Of a stretch of DNA of 64,000 nucleotides, positions 35,369 to 46,700 are shown piece after piece (position 1 is the stretch's first letter; every line of letters begins with the position of its first letter). Origin of the DNA: Methanothermobacter sp. K4 (GTDB lineage: Archaea; Methanobacteriota; Methanobacteria; Methanobacteriales; Methanothermobacteraceae). The translations under genes and the position numbers were made by a program. The DNA lies in contig NZ_JAKLTD010000002.1 of assembly GCF_022014235.1 (NCBI RefSeq), positions 70,739 to 134,738 on the forward strand, written 5' to 3'. The notes below the pieces were generated by a model, which was not told the origin of the DNA, searched no databases, and saw only the letters and a program-made list of their open reading frames with translations.

Positions 35369-37051
35369 CTATTTATCCACGTTCCTGAAAACAATACTGA
35401 ACTTCGTGCCACCATCCACATCCAGTGTCATCTTACCGTTCAGCTGTTTGGTGAGGAGACTCACAAGTTTAAGTCCAAGTGTATCGGTACTTGAGGGGTC
35501 AGTATCCTCCGGCAGACCCACCCCATCATCTGCCACCACCAGTTCTATTGAACCGTCGGCCTTCCTCATTCCTATGGTTATGGTGCCCCGTCCATCAGGG
35601 AATGCATACTTGATGCTGTTGGTTACAAGTTCATTTATTATGAGCCCGAGTGGTATGGCAGTGTCCAGGTCAAGTTCCATGTCCTCAATCTCAAGGTTTT
35701 TCCTGACACTTCCCCCATGGGATATGATTATGTCCCCAACCAGTTTCTCCACGTATTCCCTGAAATTGACCCTCTCCATTGACTCTGACCGGTAAAGGTG
35801 TTCATGTATCATGGCCATGGCCTTTATCCGCCCCTGACTCTCCCTGACCATTTTCCTGATTTCTTCATCCCCTAACCTTGAAAGCTGAAGGTTCAGGAGG
35901 CTTGATATTATCTGAAGGTTGTTCTTGACCCGGTGGTGTATCTCCCGCAGAAGCACCTCCTTCTCCCTGAGGGACCTGAGGATCTCCTCTTCAGCCTCCC
36001 GGATATCCGTGACATCAACGAGTGAAGCCACAATCATGGTGGTTCCGGGGATAGGATCCGCAGTCATCCTTATGTACCTTACATTACCATGGCGGTCACG
36101 GAACCTGAAATTATAACTTCTCGGTACAAGTTCAGGGTCCTTCATCCAGAGATTGTGATAGCCTTCCATTCTTTTGAGATCCTCATCAGCTAAAAATTCC
36201 CTCCAGCTCTTCTTACCCTCTATTTCCTCCCTGGAGTAGCCGCTGAGCCTCTCAAATTCCCTGTTAACCATCAATATGGTGGTGTCCTCATCAACTATGG
36301 TTGTCGCAGAACCCGTATTCTCGAATATGCTCCTGTATAAACGCTCCTTCTCCTTAAGCTCATCCTCAAGCTTCTTACGTTCTGTCAGGTCCCTGTAAAC
36401 CGCCACCACCTCACCTGATGGCAGACGGTATACAAAGTTCTCCCTCCAGCCACTTATCCTTTCATCAGTGTAAAAGCCGAGGGGGAAGTGTTCTGCCCTC
36501 CCGGTCCTGTATACTCTCCTTAGAACCTCAAGAAGCCCGAAATCATCCACTCCCGGAAAGACATCAGTCACCCTCCTTCCCAGTATATCCTCCCTCTTCA
36601 CACCCTCAACACGTTCAGCTGCACGGTTGAAATCCCTGATTACGAAATCCCCACCATCATCCACCGCCTCATAGACAGCCACACAGCTATCGATGTACTC
36701 GAAGAGTTTCCTGTAGCGCTCCTCCTCAAGGATGATCCTCTTCAGGACAAAATCAATGCAGCTTTTAAGGTCATCATCATCCACAGGCTTCTCAATGCAG
36801 CCATATGGACAGGTTAACACAAGATTCCCTTCCTCTTCAAAGTCTATGAGGTACATTAGGGGGATCCCCATGTTTCCAGGACCCCAATCACCCACCCTCT
36901 GGGGGGTTGTATATATGAGGACCAGGTCGGGCTCAGTTTTCCTGGCATCTTTAAGACTTTTGGCCACATCCACCCTGAAACCCTTGCTCCTCAGTTTTTC
37001 CTCTAAGTCAGGGGCACCATCTCCATCCTTCACGAGAAGAATCCTGAACAT
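35369..37051 (-). CDS. Sensor kinase: pseudo-receiver - PAS - PAS - HisKA_2 - HATPase
   Basis: The 560-residue protein has a receiver-like N-terminus (residues 1-105: FRILLVKDGDG, and Lys in IEKPV), but the phospho-acceptor position is Tyr (DLVLIYTTP, Y47) where active receivers have Asp, so it should not be phosphorylated there. Two PAS domains follow (~110-225 and ~235-355), then HisKA_2 with LLREIHHRVKNNLQII (~370) and a HATPase domain (NELVTNSIKYAF, VADDGVGL, DTLGLKLV). The H-box DNA is nearly identical to two other kinases in the window. No adjacent regulator gene is seen. A 232-bp gap with nothing recognisable separates it from mntA. Confidence 0.85.
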   Translation of the reverse strand: MFRILLVKDGDGAPDLEEKLRSKGFRVDVAKSLKDARKTEPDLVLIYTTPQRVGDWGPGNMGIPLMYLIDFEEEGNLVLTCPYGCIEKPVDDDDLKSCIDFVLKRIILEEERYRKLFEYIDSCVAVYEAVDDGGDFVIRDFNRAAERVEGVKREDILGRRVTDVFPGVDDFGLLEVLRRVYRTGRAEHFPLGFYTDERISGWRENFVYRLPSGEVVAVYRDLTERKKLEDELKEKERLYRSIFENTGSATTIVDEDTTILMVNREFERLSGYSREEIEGKKSWREFLADEDLKRMEGYHNLWMKDPELVPRSYNFRFRDRHGNVRYIRMTADPIPGTTMIVASLVDVTDIREAEEEILRSLREKEVLLREIHHRVKNNLQIISSLLNLQLSRLGDEEIRKMVRESQGRIKAMAMIHEHLYRSESMERVNFREYVEKLVGDIIISHGGSVRKNLEIEDMELDLDTAIPLGLIINELVTNSIKYAFPDGRGTITIGMRKADGSIELVVADDGVGLPEDTDPSSTDTLGLKLVSLLTKQLNGKMTLDVDGGTKFSIVFRNVDK

Positions 37052-37075
37052 TCACCTCAGCCCTTGAGTAGTAAT

Positions 37076-37771
37076 TTATGTTTCATCATCACCCCTGAAT
37101 AGCTTTTTGGTCCTCATCTCCTCAAGGTTCGAGACGATGCGCTGCAGGTCACCTCCAGGGATGCTCACCATGACATCATCATCCCCAAGGCCCATGCACC
37201 TCCTTGAGCCCACATCACCGAACCCATAGGTCACCTTCCCTGTGAGGTATGGGAGTGCTGCCATTGAACTGCATATGGGTCCTGAGTCGGCCCCGAGGCC
37301 ATGTGAACCTGAGTCATAGGCGTTGGCATGGAGGACCTCCATTGCCTGCCTGGCATTGCAGAGGATGAATATGACGTCTGGCTCATATTCAGCAAGTTTA
37401 AGGGGGGCGAAGATAATGGAGCTGAAGACCCCAGGTTCAATGTTCAGGTTACCCCTCCATGAGCGCTGCACAGCCTGTATGTTCCTGTAGACCCCCATGG
37501 GCACAAGGAAAGCGCCGCTTCGCATGTTAGCAGGAAACTCCGATGGATCCCTCAGACCAGTGTACCTAGCACCCCCCATGCACTCCTCCTCATCCCTGGT
37601 CGCATAGAAGACCTCCCCATTCATGGCCTTCACGAGTTTTTCACAGAACCTTGATTTACCCTTCTCCCTTTCAATGTCTGCTGGCTCCCTGACGGACCAT
37701 TTTATGGCCACAGGTTCATATTCAAGTTTTAAGAGTTCCTTCAGTTTCTCCCCCAGTTCAATGTGATTCAT
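37076..37771 (-). CDS. DUF169 family protein
   Basis: The 231-residue protein matches the DUF169 family of archaea and anaerobic bacteria: N-terminal LGEKLKELLKLEYEPVAIKW, FCEKLVKAMNGEVFYATRDEEECMGGARYTGL with conserved Cys residues (~residues 43-72), then PDVIFILCNARQAMEV and the ADSGPICSSMAALPYLTGKVTYGFGDVGSRRCMG stretch (~160-190). The three Cys-containing motifs suggest a metal or cofactor site. No activity is known to me. It lies 24 bp upstream of the pseudo-receiver kinase on the same strand, so the two may be co-transcribed, and it diverges from the rpoA1-like gene. Confidence 0.8.
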   Translation of the reverse strand: MNHIELGEKLKELLKLEYEPVAIKWSVREPADIEREKGKSRFCEKLVKAMNGEVFYATRDEEECMGGARYTGLRDPSEFPANMRSGAFLVPMGVYRNIQAVQRSWRGNLNIEPGVFSSIIFAPLKLAEYEPDVIFILCNARQAMEVLHANAYDSGSHGLGADSGPICSSMAALPYLTGKVTYGFGDVGSRRCMGLGDDDVMVSIPGGDLQRIVSNLEEMRTKKLFRGDDET

Positions 37772-37836
37772 GATAACACCACATTTATCTATATCATGAC
37801 TGTTTTTATTAGTTTTACCAAAAAATTACAAGTCAA

Positions 37837-37912
37837 ATCAAATTCAGACCTTTTAAAGTTTTTGAATGGATATCAAATATAAAAACTTAAATGTCACTAT
37901 TTGATTTATAAT
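37837..37912 (+). promoter_or_regulatory. Promoter of the isolated rpoA1 gene with ATCAAAT elements
   Basis: TTTATAAT at 37905-37912 is a TATA candidate that would give a leader of about 55 nt before the ATG at 37990. Direct copies of ATCAAAT lie at 37837-37843 and 37872-37878, and an inverted copy, ATTTGAT (37899-37905), abuts the TATA box. The whole 218-bp gap is very AT-rich, so the repeats may be chance. Confidence 0.35.
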
Positions 37913-37989
37913 TTTAGATAAATCATTATCCTAGACCTTCAGTTACATGTTTAATGTGAAATAAACATCAGTAATTAACTAGGGGTAAT

Positions 37990-40602
37990 ATGGCATTAAA
38001 GAAAATTTCCCGGATAAATTTTGGTCTCATGTCCCCTGAGGATATAAGGAAGATGTCCGTTACCCAGGTGGTGACACCGGACACCTATGATGAGGACGGG
38101 TACCCCATCGAGAACGGACTCATGGACCCGAGGCTTGGTGTCATAGACCCCAGCCTCAGGTGCAGGACATGCGGGGCCAAGGGTGGTGAGTGCCCCGGAC
38201 ACTTTGGAAGCATAAACCTGGCAAGACCCGTTATACACGTGGGATTCGCGGATACAATACACAAGATCCTCAGGTCAATCTGCTGGAAATGCGGCAGGGT
38301 CCTGCTCACAGAGGTGGAGATTGAAGAGTACAGACAGCGAATACTCGAGGCGATGGAGAAGGAGGAGAGCCTCACACCCATAATAAAGGAGATATACGCA
38401 GAGGCCAGACGTGAGGAGTGCCCCCATTGTGAAGAGGAACAAGGCGATATAAAACTCGATAAACCAGTCTCCATCGTTGAGGGTGACTACAAGTTAACAC
38501 CCAGCGAGGTTAGGGAAAGGCTTGAGAGGATAACCGACGACGACGCCCTCATCCTTGGAGTCAACCCTGAGGTTGCAAGGCCTGAATGGATGGTCCTCAC
38601 AGTCCTCCCTGTTCCACCTGTAACTGTGAGGCCATCAATAACACTTGAAACCGGTGAAAGATCAGAGGACGACCTGACCCACAAACTCGTGGACATCCTC
38701 AGGATAAACCAGCGCCTCAAGGAGAACATGGAGGCAGGGGCCCCCCAACTGATCTTAGAGGACCTCTGGGAACTCCTACAGTACCACGTGACAACCTACT
38801 TCGACAACGAGGCCTCCGGTGTCCCACCTGCACCACACCGCTCCGGCAGACCCCTTAAGACACTTGCCCAGAGGCTCAAGGGTAAGGAGGGGCGGTTCAG
38901 GAGCAACCTCTCAGGTAAGAGGGTTAACTTCTCTGCCCGTACCGTCATCTCACCGGACCCCAACATAAGCATAAACGAGGTGGGAGTCCCTGAGATCATA
39001 GCCAGAGAGGTCACAGTACCAGTCTACGTTACAGAATGGAACATAGACCGCATAAGGGAGTACATAGAAAATGGGCCCGACGTACACCCAGGAGCCAACT
39101 ACGTCATAAGGCCAGACGGCCGCAAGATAAGGATCTCCACCAAGAACAGAAAAATTATTACTGGGAACCTGAAACCAGGTTACATTGTTGAAAGGCACCT
39201 CAAGGATGGTGACATAGTCCTGTTCAACCGTCAGCCATCACTCCACAGGATGTCCATGATGGCTCATGAGGTCCGCGTCCTCCCCTACAAGACCTTCCGT
39301 CTGAACCCGTGCGTCTGCCCCCCATACAACGCAGACTTCGACGGGGACGAGATGAACATGCATGTACTCCAAACTCAAGAATCAATAGGAGATGCCAGGA
39401 CACTCATGATCGTCCAGGAGCATTTTCTGTCACCAAGGTTTGGCGGCCCTATCATAGGTTCTATAAATGATCATACTTCAGGTTTATATCTGCTGACAAA
39501 AAATGCGGAATTTGATGAAGAGGATGCACTCCAGCTACTAAAAAGGGCTGGAATACCATTACCATCCAGAGAGGGTAGGAAATGGACTGGGAAAGAAATA
39601 TTCAGCCTTATACTTCCCAATGACCTTAACATGACCTTCAAGGTAGACTCATGCAAAAAATGCAAGGAATGTCTTGAAGAGGAATGTGAATATGATGCTT
39701 ATGTTATAATAAGAAATGGAGAGCTTAAGGCTGGAGTAATTGATAAAGACGCTTGCGGTGCATTTTCAGGTAAATTGCTTAATAAGATAATAAGAGAATA
39801 CGGTGCAAAAAAGGCAGGAGAATTTTTGGAATCCTCAATGAGGGTGGCACTAACATTCCTGATGAAAACAGGATTCACAGTAAGCATCAGGGATTTTGAG
39901 ATTGCAGAGAATGCTGAAGATATGATAACTGAAGAGCTCAGAATAGCAGAGTCAAGAATTGACCAGATCGTTGATGCATATGAAAACGGAACGCTTGAAC
40001 TTCTGCCTGATAAAAGCCCTGAGGCGACCTTGGAGATAGAGATAATGGACATCCTTTGGAATGCAAGGGAAACCTCCGAAAAAATAGTGGAAAACTGCCT
40101 GGCAATGGACTGGAATCATGCATTCATAATGACCAGAACCGGTATTAAGTGCTCCATGATCAACCTCACACAGATATCAGCCTTTCTGGGGCAGCAGTCA
40201 GTGAGGGGTGGCCGAATAAGCAGAGGATACAATAAGAGAACACTTCCACACTTTAGGAAGGGAGAAATCAGTGCAAAGTCCCGTGGATTCATACACTCAA
40301 GCTACATGAAAGGCCTCGACCCCATAGAATTCTTCTTCCACGCTATAGGTGGAAGGGAAGGCCTTGTTAATAAAGAAATCCGCTCTTCCCATAGTGGTTA
40401 CATGCAGAGGCGTCTTGTAAACGCCCTCCAGGACCTCAGAGTCAACGAGGACGGAAAGGTCGTTGACAACAGGGGATTTATAATACAGACAAGATTCGGT
40501 GAGGACGGCGTTGACCCTGCCAAGAGCGACTACGGAAAGATCGTGGACCTTGACAGCTTAGTAGAGGAAATAAGAATCTCTTCTAAATCGAAGTTTAGTT
40601 AG
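37990..40602 (+). CDS. rpoA1: RNA polymerase subunit A' (isolated, divergent bridge helix)
   Basis: The 870-residue protein is a full-length archaeal A' (largest-subunit N-terminal part). It has the zinc sites CRTC..CPGH (~residues 58-73) and CWKC...CPHC (~98-150), the lid/rudder region SGKRVNFSARTVISPDPN (~310), the magnesium loop YNADFDGDEM (residues 446-455) and the funnel segment LGQQSVRGGRI (~735). The bridge helix reads GLVNKEIRSSHSGY, where A' and Rpb1 have GLVDTAVRT-like sequence; N794-K795-E796 replace D-T-A. rpoA1 normally sits in an rpoH-B-A1-A2 cluster; here no other polymerase gene is near, so I infer a second copy. The middle third is AT-richer than the ends. It may be a specialised or inactive variant. 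Confidence 0.88.
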   Translation: MALKKISRINFGLMSPEDIRKMSVTQVVTPDTYDEDGYPIENGLMDPRLGVIDPSLRCRTCGAKGGECPGHFGSINLARPVIHVGFADTIHKILRSICWKCGRVLLTEVEIEEYRQRILEAMEKEESLTPIIKEIYAEARREECPHCEEEQGDIKLDKPVSIVEGDYKLTPSEVRERLERITDDDALILGVNPEVARPEWMVLTVLPVPPVTVRPSITLETGERSEDDLTHKLVDILRINQRLKENMEAGAPQLILEDLWELLQYHVTTYFDNEASGVPPAPHRSGRPLKTLAQRLKGKEGRFRSNLSGKRVNFSARTVISPDPNISINEVGVPEIIAREVTVPVYVTEWNIDRIREYIENGPDVHPGANYVIRPDGRKIRISTKNRKIITGNLKPGYIVERHLKDGDIVLFNRQPSLHRMSMMAHEVRVLPYKTFRLNPCVCPPYNADFDGDEMNMHVLQTQESIGDARTLMIVQEHFLSPRFGGPIIGSINDHTSGLYLLTKNAEFDEEDALQLLKRAGIPLPSREGRKWTGKEIFSLILPNDLNMTFKVDSCKKCKECLEEECEYDAYVIIRNGELKAGVIDKDACGAFSGKLLNKIIREYGAKKAGEFLESSMRVALTFLMKTGFTVSIRDFEIAENAEDMITEELRIAESRIDQIVDAYENGTLELLPDKSPEATLEIEIMDILWNARETSEKIVENCLAMDWNHAFIMTRTGIKCSMINLTQISAFLGQQSVRGGRISRGYNKRTLPHFRKGEISAKSRGFIHSSYMKGLDPIEFFFHAIGGREGLVNKEIRSSHSGYMQRRLVNALQDLRVNEDGKVVDNRGFIIQTRFGEDGVDPAKSDYGKIVDLDSLVEEIRISSKSKFS

Positions 40603-40708
40603 ATGATTCCTCAGTCATTAAAAGAAAGTGGGCAAAAAGATGTTTTTTACTGAGGACCTCAAGTAAGATTGAAATATGAAACTTTTATGGATGACCATAA
40701 TCATATTT

Positions 40709-43700
40709 TCAGGTATTCCTCCTTCTAAGGGCCCCGTACACCCCAATTATGAGCACTGATACCAGGAGAGACACCGCAAGCCATGTGTAATCATATCCTC
40801 CCATCACACCTGTGGGTGTCACGTTAACCATTTCAGCGGGTGGCACCACAGCCCTGGAGGGTACCTCACTCACAGCACCTGAAACAGTGTACGCCTCTGT
40901 TACCGCTGCAGTCTCCCTGGCACCGCCTTGTTCACCCTCCCCGGGTGGCTTCACCGGTGAAACTCCCTGTATCATGAAGATCACTGTACTGTAGACCACG
41001 TTCACTCCATCGGTGGCCCTCACAACCAGTGTGTAAACACCGGGTGAACTCACCGGTCCACCGCTGTAGAGTTTGCCGTTAAGTGTTGCGAACCACCCCT
41101 CAAGGTTGTCATCAGCCACTGATATGAGGGGTTTAACCGTACCTGTGTACCTTCCACCACCTGATACACCTGTAACCCTGATAACCGGTGCCCTGCTATC
41201 ATATTTAAAGGTTGAACCGTACTGGTCTATGAGGATGCTGAAGAATTTATATACACCAGGGGTGATGTTACCGGTCCACTCTGAACCTGAAATGGGGTTT
41301 CCATCCTCATCGAGGACCTCAACGGTTATCCTGTAACTGTCCGTGTCAACCCCGAAGGCCTGTATCCTGAGCTCCCCTATACCCGCGGGTATGACCATAA
41401 CCTGCGGTTCACTGTACGGGCTGTTGTAGAATGCACCGGCACCGAAGTCGTTGACTATCCTCTGACCCTCAGGACGTGTAGGATCATATCCTATCCTGCG
41501 ACCATCAGGCGCTGTTACAAGAAGTGCCACCGGTGAATAGGCTGCCAGGTATATCCTTGAGGGTTTACCCTGCGTGCCCCCCTTTATGAGGGTGAGGAGA
41601 CTCATTATATCGGTGTTTGATGATAGCACCTCGGGTATGAAGCTGCCACTCCTTTTAAGGTACTCTGAGGCGTATCTCTCATATACAGGTATTACAGCGT
41701 CCCATGAACTCCTATCGGATGTTGGCCAGTTCCTCATGATCCTGGCTATCTTGAGCATGGTATCATAGAAGTATCCCCCTGCACCGTACCAGAGCCTTCC
41801 AGCAACCGGTGGGTAGGTGACGTCATTAACTGTAATTCTGTCCTGTGATACGAGCTTGAAGGTACTGACCAGTGCCTCCCGGGCATTGTGGAAGCTGTAC
41901 TCTGCGTCGGAGTATGCTACTGCAACATTTGATGATGCATGGACATCATCCCACCTTGTGAAGCTTGCTATCTTGAAGAAGACCTTCAGTGTCGTCACCA
42001 CAATCTTACCGTAGGGGTTTTTGCTGACGGTCTCAATAATAGCGTCTTTAATGAGGCTGACAGTGGTTTTACCGATGTGCTCAGCCACCTTTATGGCTAC
42101 ATCCCTTTTCACCGTGTTTATACTTGCTGATAGGAATTCACTGATGGCCTCCTGTGTACCTCCAGAGGTATACGGGAGGATGGCTGTTAACTGTGGCCGG
42201 TAGTTCTCTGCAACCCTCAGCTGCCACATGCACTTGAAGACGTACTCCCAGAGCTCCCGCTGGAAGTCAAGTTCTCCCTTAACAAATTCTGCTATCTCAA
42301 GGACATCACCCACGACACTCTCCTCAAACTTGTTACCTGCCTTCTTGGCCTTCATCTCCCTCAGTTTTTCCACAGCATCGTTTATTTTACTTGCACCTGT
42401 GAGTCCCGTTGAGAACCAGGATAGTGCCTGTTCAACCCCTGTAAGTGTGGCTGGTGTTGAGCCATCACCCAGTATGAGGGCTATCATGTCCTTTATAACC
42501 TCATCATCGTCAGGTATCGGGGCCGGGTCTGAGACCAGCCATGCGAGTCCCCAGAGTGCCCAGGCGCTCCAGCTTCCTGCACGGTCCTCAATCCAGTCCC
42601 TGGTTGACTGGGATATGAGTTCAGGGGATGTGACATTGAAGGTAGTGTAGAAGGCCTTTCTCTGGGCTGCCTGGAATATCATGCGTTTGAGGTCCATGTC
42701 CCCTATCTCATAGTAGTTGCTTCCAACCCTTTTGAGAACCTGTATCTCAAGGAGTGTTCCATAGGTTGATACAAGTTCATTTCCTGAGTAAAGGTAGCCT
42801 GGTTTTCCTCCAGCGTAGTCTGGTCCCCAAACAAGGTATATGCAGTATTCCTCTCCATTATACATGATAGTCTGCCATAGAGATGGATGTCCACGGGCTG
42901 TTGTGAATTTCCATGTGTATGGTCCGATCTTTGGGAGTACAACACCATAAATCGTCCTTATATCCTGGCTAACGTATCCCGTAAAGGTTTTGAGGCCTCC
43001 AAGTTCACTGAAGGGTGTGAAGTAGGCCCTCTGCAGTGTTTGATCGTAGCTGGCTGTTCCGTTTATGATTCCACCCGCAGAGTTCCTGAGGTGGAATACC
43101 TCTGAACTGAACCTTGCAGTATCAAGGGGAACCTTGAACTGGGCCCATATTGTTGGTTTGAGTTTAACGTCCTCCTCACCAAAGTCAGGGTAGACGCGGT
43201 CCACTATGGACTTAACGAATTCAACATGGTCTATCTTTGATGAGACAGAGACGGTCATGCCCACCCTGTCCTGGAACCAGTTTACGGTCTCCCATACAAA
43301 TATTAACCTCAGGTTGGCTGTGTTAAGGCCCTCAGGTATCTTCAAGATGTAGTTCTTCCATATCCTTCCATCAGCCCCCCTTCTGGATGCGACGCTGTTA
43401 TCCACAACACCGGCCCAGTTCACCCATGGGGCTTCATGCCTGACGTAGAGTATTGCAGGGGGGTTCAGTGTGCTTAGGAGGTCAAAACCAGGGATACCGG
43501 TGGTGTTATTCACCAGGAGGTTGTATCCGCGTCCATCATCGAAGTAGACCAGTATGCCTCCACCCCATCCCCAGTACACATTGTTGATGACCTCTATATC
43601 TGTCATCCATAGTGAGAGGAATTCTGCATCAGCTGCATTCATATAGGGGGTCTCTGCTATGGTGAACGCCAGCTGCCCCCCCATCGGGAGGATCATGTTG

Positions 43701-46700
43701 CTTGATCTTTCTGAGTATCTCCTGAGGAGATCCCTGCTGGGCCCATCCATGGAACAGTAACCGTGAAGGGCGCTGCTGCCATGTTTGAAGTAGTATGAAC
43801 TGTTGGTTTTAAGGTCATGGGTGTGGTTTCCTGAGTATACACTGATGTCAGGGATGTACATGTATCTTGCATTGAAGTTCTGCAGGCTTACAGGTGTCCT
43901 TTCAAGGTGATAGAATCCTGTGTCCAGTGTGCCTGAGAATCCCCTGCCATCGGTAACTGTAAGGCTCACTGTATGTGGGCCCTCTGCAAAGTTTCCTGTA
44001 ACCTCATATCTCACATTACACATGTAGGGAAGGAGGCCAGGGGTTATGAGGGGCTGTGCCGCTACCGTGGAGCCATCCACATTAAGCATGAATTTATCGA
44101 ATCCACCATCTGAGTTCTCCTGCACATCAAATATGAGGATCAGTGTTTCATTCTCCTCTGAGATCATATCAATACTCTTTTCTATGATTTCAGGGTTTCC
44201 TGTAAAGCTTGAGAAGTGCAGTTCAGAGGTTTCCTCATTACCCGCCCGGTCCTTTACCGTGACCTGGAGTGTGTGCTGGCCATCGTTGAGGAATCCATAT
44301 AATCTGGGATTGTATGTTACCTCAATGGATTCAAGGGATGCCGTGTAGCAGTATCCATAGGTGCTTGAACTTACAGGATCAGAATATGTCCTCCTGCCGT
44401 ACTCCAGCCTGCCTGTTATGTCATTGCCGTCAAGGAGAACCCTGATGTCCTGCGGGACAGGATCAGGTCTCCTGGTGGAGGAGTACATGAGGTAGCCCCT
44501 CCAGAGTCCTGAGGGTCCATCTGATACCCTGAAGCTCAGTAGAGTGCCTGGTCTCACGGTGCTATTCTCTCCTGGAGCTGTGAACTGGACAAGGGGATTT
44601 GAGGTGTCTATAAGGACCCTGTAGACCACTCTGCGGAAGTTTCCAAGGATATCCGTGGCGTTCATCACTATCTCATGGTAGCCGTCAGAGGGGGCTGAAA
44701 TTTCCACTTTGAATGTGGTTGCCGTGAAGCCAGGTGTCACGGTGCAGGTTTTTGATGTTGCATTGAAACTGAAGATCCCTGTGAGGTCATTCAGGAGACC
44801 ATTTATGGTGGTATTTCTTGATTTAAGCACATCTGGATCTGTTAATATAATTTCAGGTCCTGTTGTATCGATGATTGTTGAACCACCCAGTGTGTTTGAG
44901 AATGCCCCGTCCATTCCCACGGCCATGATGGTGAAGTGTATCTCCCCATCCGGTGGGATGAATGACCTCTGCCAGTCCCTCAGCCATCCGCTCCAGTACC
45001 CATCTATTCTATCCTCAAATCCTCCAAGTTCAACACTGTTGGAGGGTATCTCAAAGAGCAGAGAGACTGACCTTACGGGTTCGCTTAAATCTGCGGTTAT
45101 ATGCATGCTTCCCCTTCCAGGTGAAAATGCAGGGGTGACCCGCAGATTGCTTATGATGGGACCTGAACTATGTGATACAAATATCCTCCAGTTCAGTGAT
45201 GCGCCGAGGCCCTGGGGATCAATTGCAATTGCGGTTAGCGTGTGCCATCCGGCTGAGAGGCCTGAAAGCGTCGCTGACATTGTCCAGATTCCTGTGAGGT
45301 TATCCCCTGTTATCTGGGCTTCAACCGGCACGTTATCCAGGAGGATCCCTGAGTCAGCCAATGATAATCCATTTCCAGGGTCGTTTCTCACAGCCACTGT
45401 AACAGGTACTGTTGAGGGTTTCCTGAGGAATGAGCCATCCTGGGGGCTAAAAGATGTGATAACTGGCGGATTACTCGTTGGTGGCAGGTACTGGAATGTC
45501 CAGGTAGCTGTCACCTCACCCGGCACCTCAACCCGGGCTGTGCAGGGACCCCTGGGGGGCATTGAGGAGGGCGTGAATATGAGCCAGTCCCCAGTCCATG
45601 AGAGCACCCCTGGGAGCGGTGTCCCTGTGGCGGCTGTTCCAGGATACAGGTTCAATGTGGCCACAGCACCCTCCCTTCCACCAAAGAGCCTCACACCAAC
45701 ACTCTGAAGCTCCCTGAGGACCTCCCCCGGTGAGGGGTACCTGTCAATCACAAAGGTCCTGAAGACAACATCCTGGTGGAGGTGCTCCCCATTTCCAAGT
45801 AAGAAGTAGACGGACTCTGCCCAGCCACCTACATAGGCTGTAAGTACATGGTAGCCGGGTATGAGATCAGTGAACTCGAATCTGCCATCAGGGCCTGTTA
45901 TCATACTGATGGCACCATCAAGGACCACCTCACCCTGAAGTGGCCCGGCCCAGCAGAGTATCTGGCCCTCAACCAACGTTGAGATGAGAGGCTGAAGCGG
46001 CTGGTTGTGTTCAACATCCTCACCAGTATCCGGGAAGAACCAGAGGTCCCTCACAGGGACATATCCAGGCTTTTCAAAGTCCAGGGTGTAGTCTCTCCAT
46101 GGGTACAGTGACTGGAAACTGTATGATCCATCCGAACCTGTGATCACCTCAATTTCAAGGTCAACAAATTCACCGATGTAACGTCTGAGGGTAACGGTGA
46201 CACCCCCCAGGGGAAGGCCGGTTACAGCATCTGTTACCGTACCATGGAAGCCTGAGTACGGACCAGGACGCAGTACAATCTCCCTCAAGAGAGCAGATGT
46301 TTCCTGGAGGTTAACTGTTTCTGATATAGACTCATATGGGTGTAGCGCGACTGTAAGGTTATATGATCCTGATATGGGGGCGGCTATCTCATATCTCCCC
46401 TCAGAGTCAGTAAGGGTGGATGCCACTGATGCACCATCCCTTACAAGTTCCACCAGCGCCCCATCTACAGGTGAAGGGGCACTGTTAAAGTTCTCATGCA
46501 GCACCCGACCATAAACAGAGTTTCTAAGGTGCAATTCAAAATCCACAGGGATTATAAGGTTGGGCGCAACCGTTGTGGCCTTACTCACAGTTATATGGCT
46601 GGGGCTGGAGGCTGTGAAGAGGTAGTTCCCGGCTGGAAGATCGAAGCTGTAGAAGCCGCTGGAATCTGTAATGTTTGAGATGCTGGGGTAACCCACCCTT

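Noticed and set aside
37772..40708. Mobile element carrying the rpoA1-like gene
   Set aside because: No integrase, transposase, terminal inverted repeats or target-site duplication could be seen around it.
44709..45707. 332-codon plus-strand frame inside the surface protein gene
   Set aside because: It is antisense to a well-supported coding region with clear domain repeats and shows no family features.
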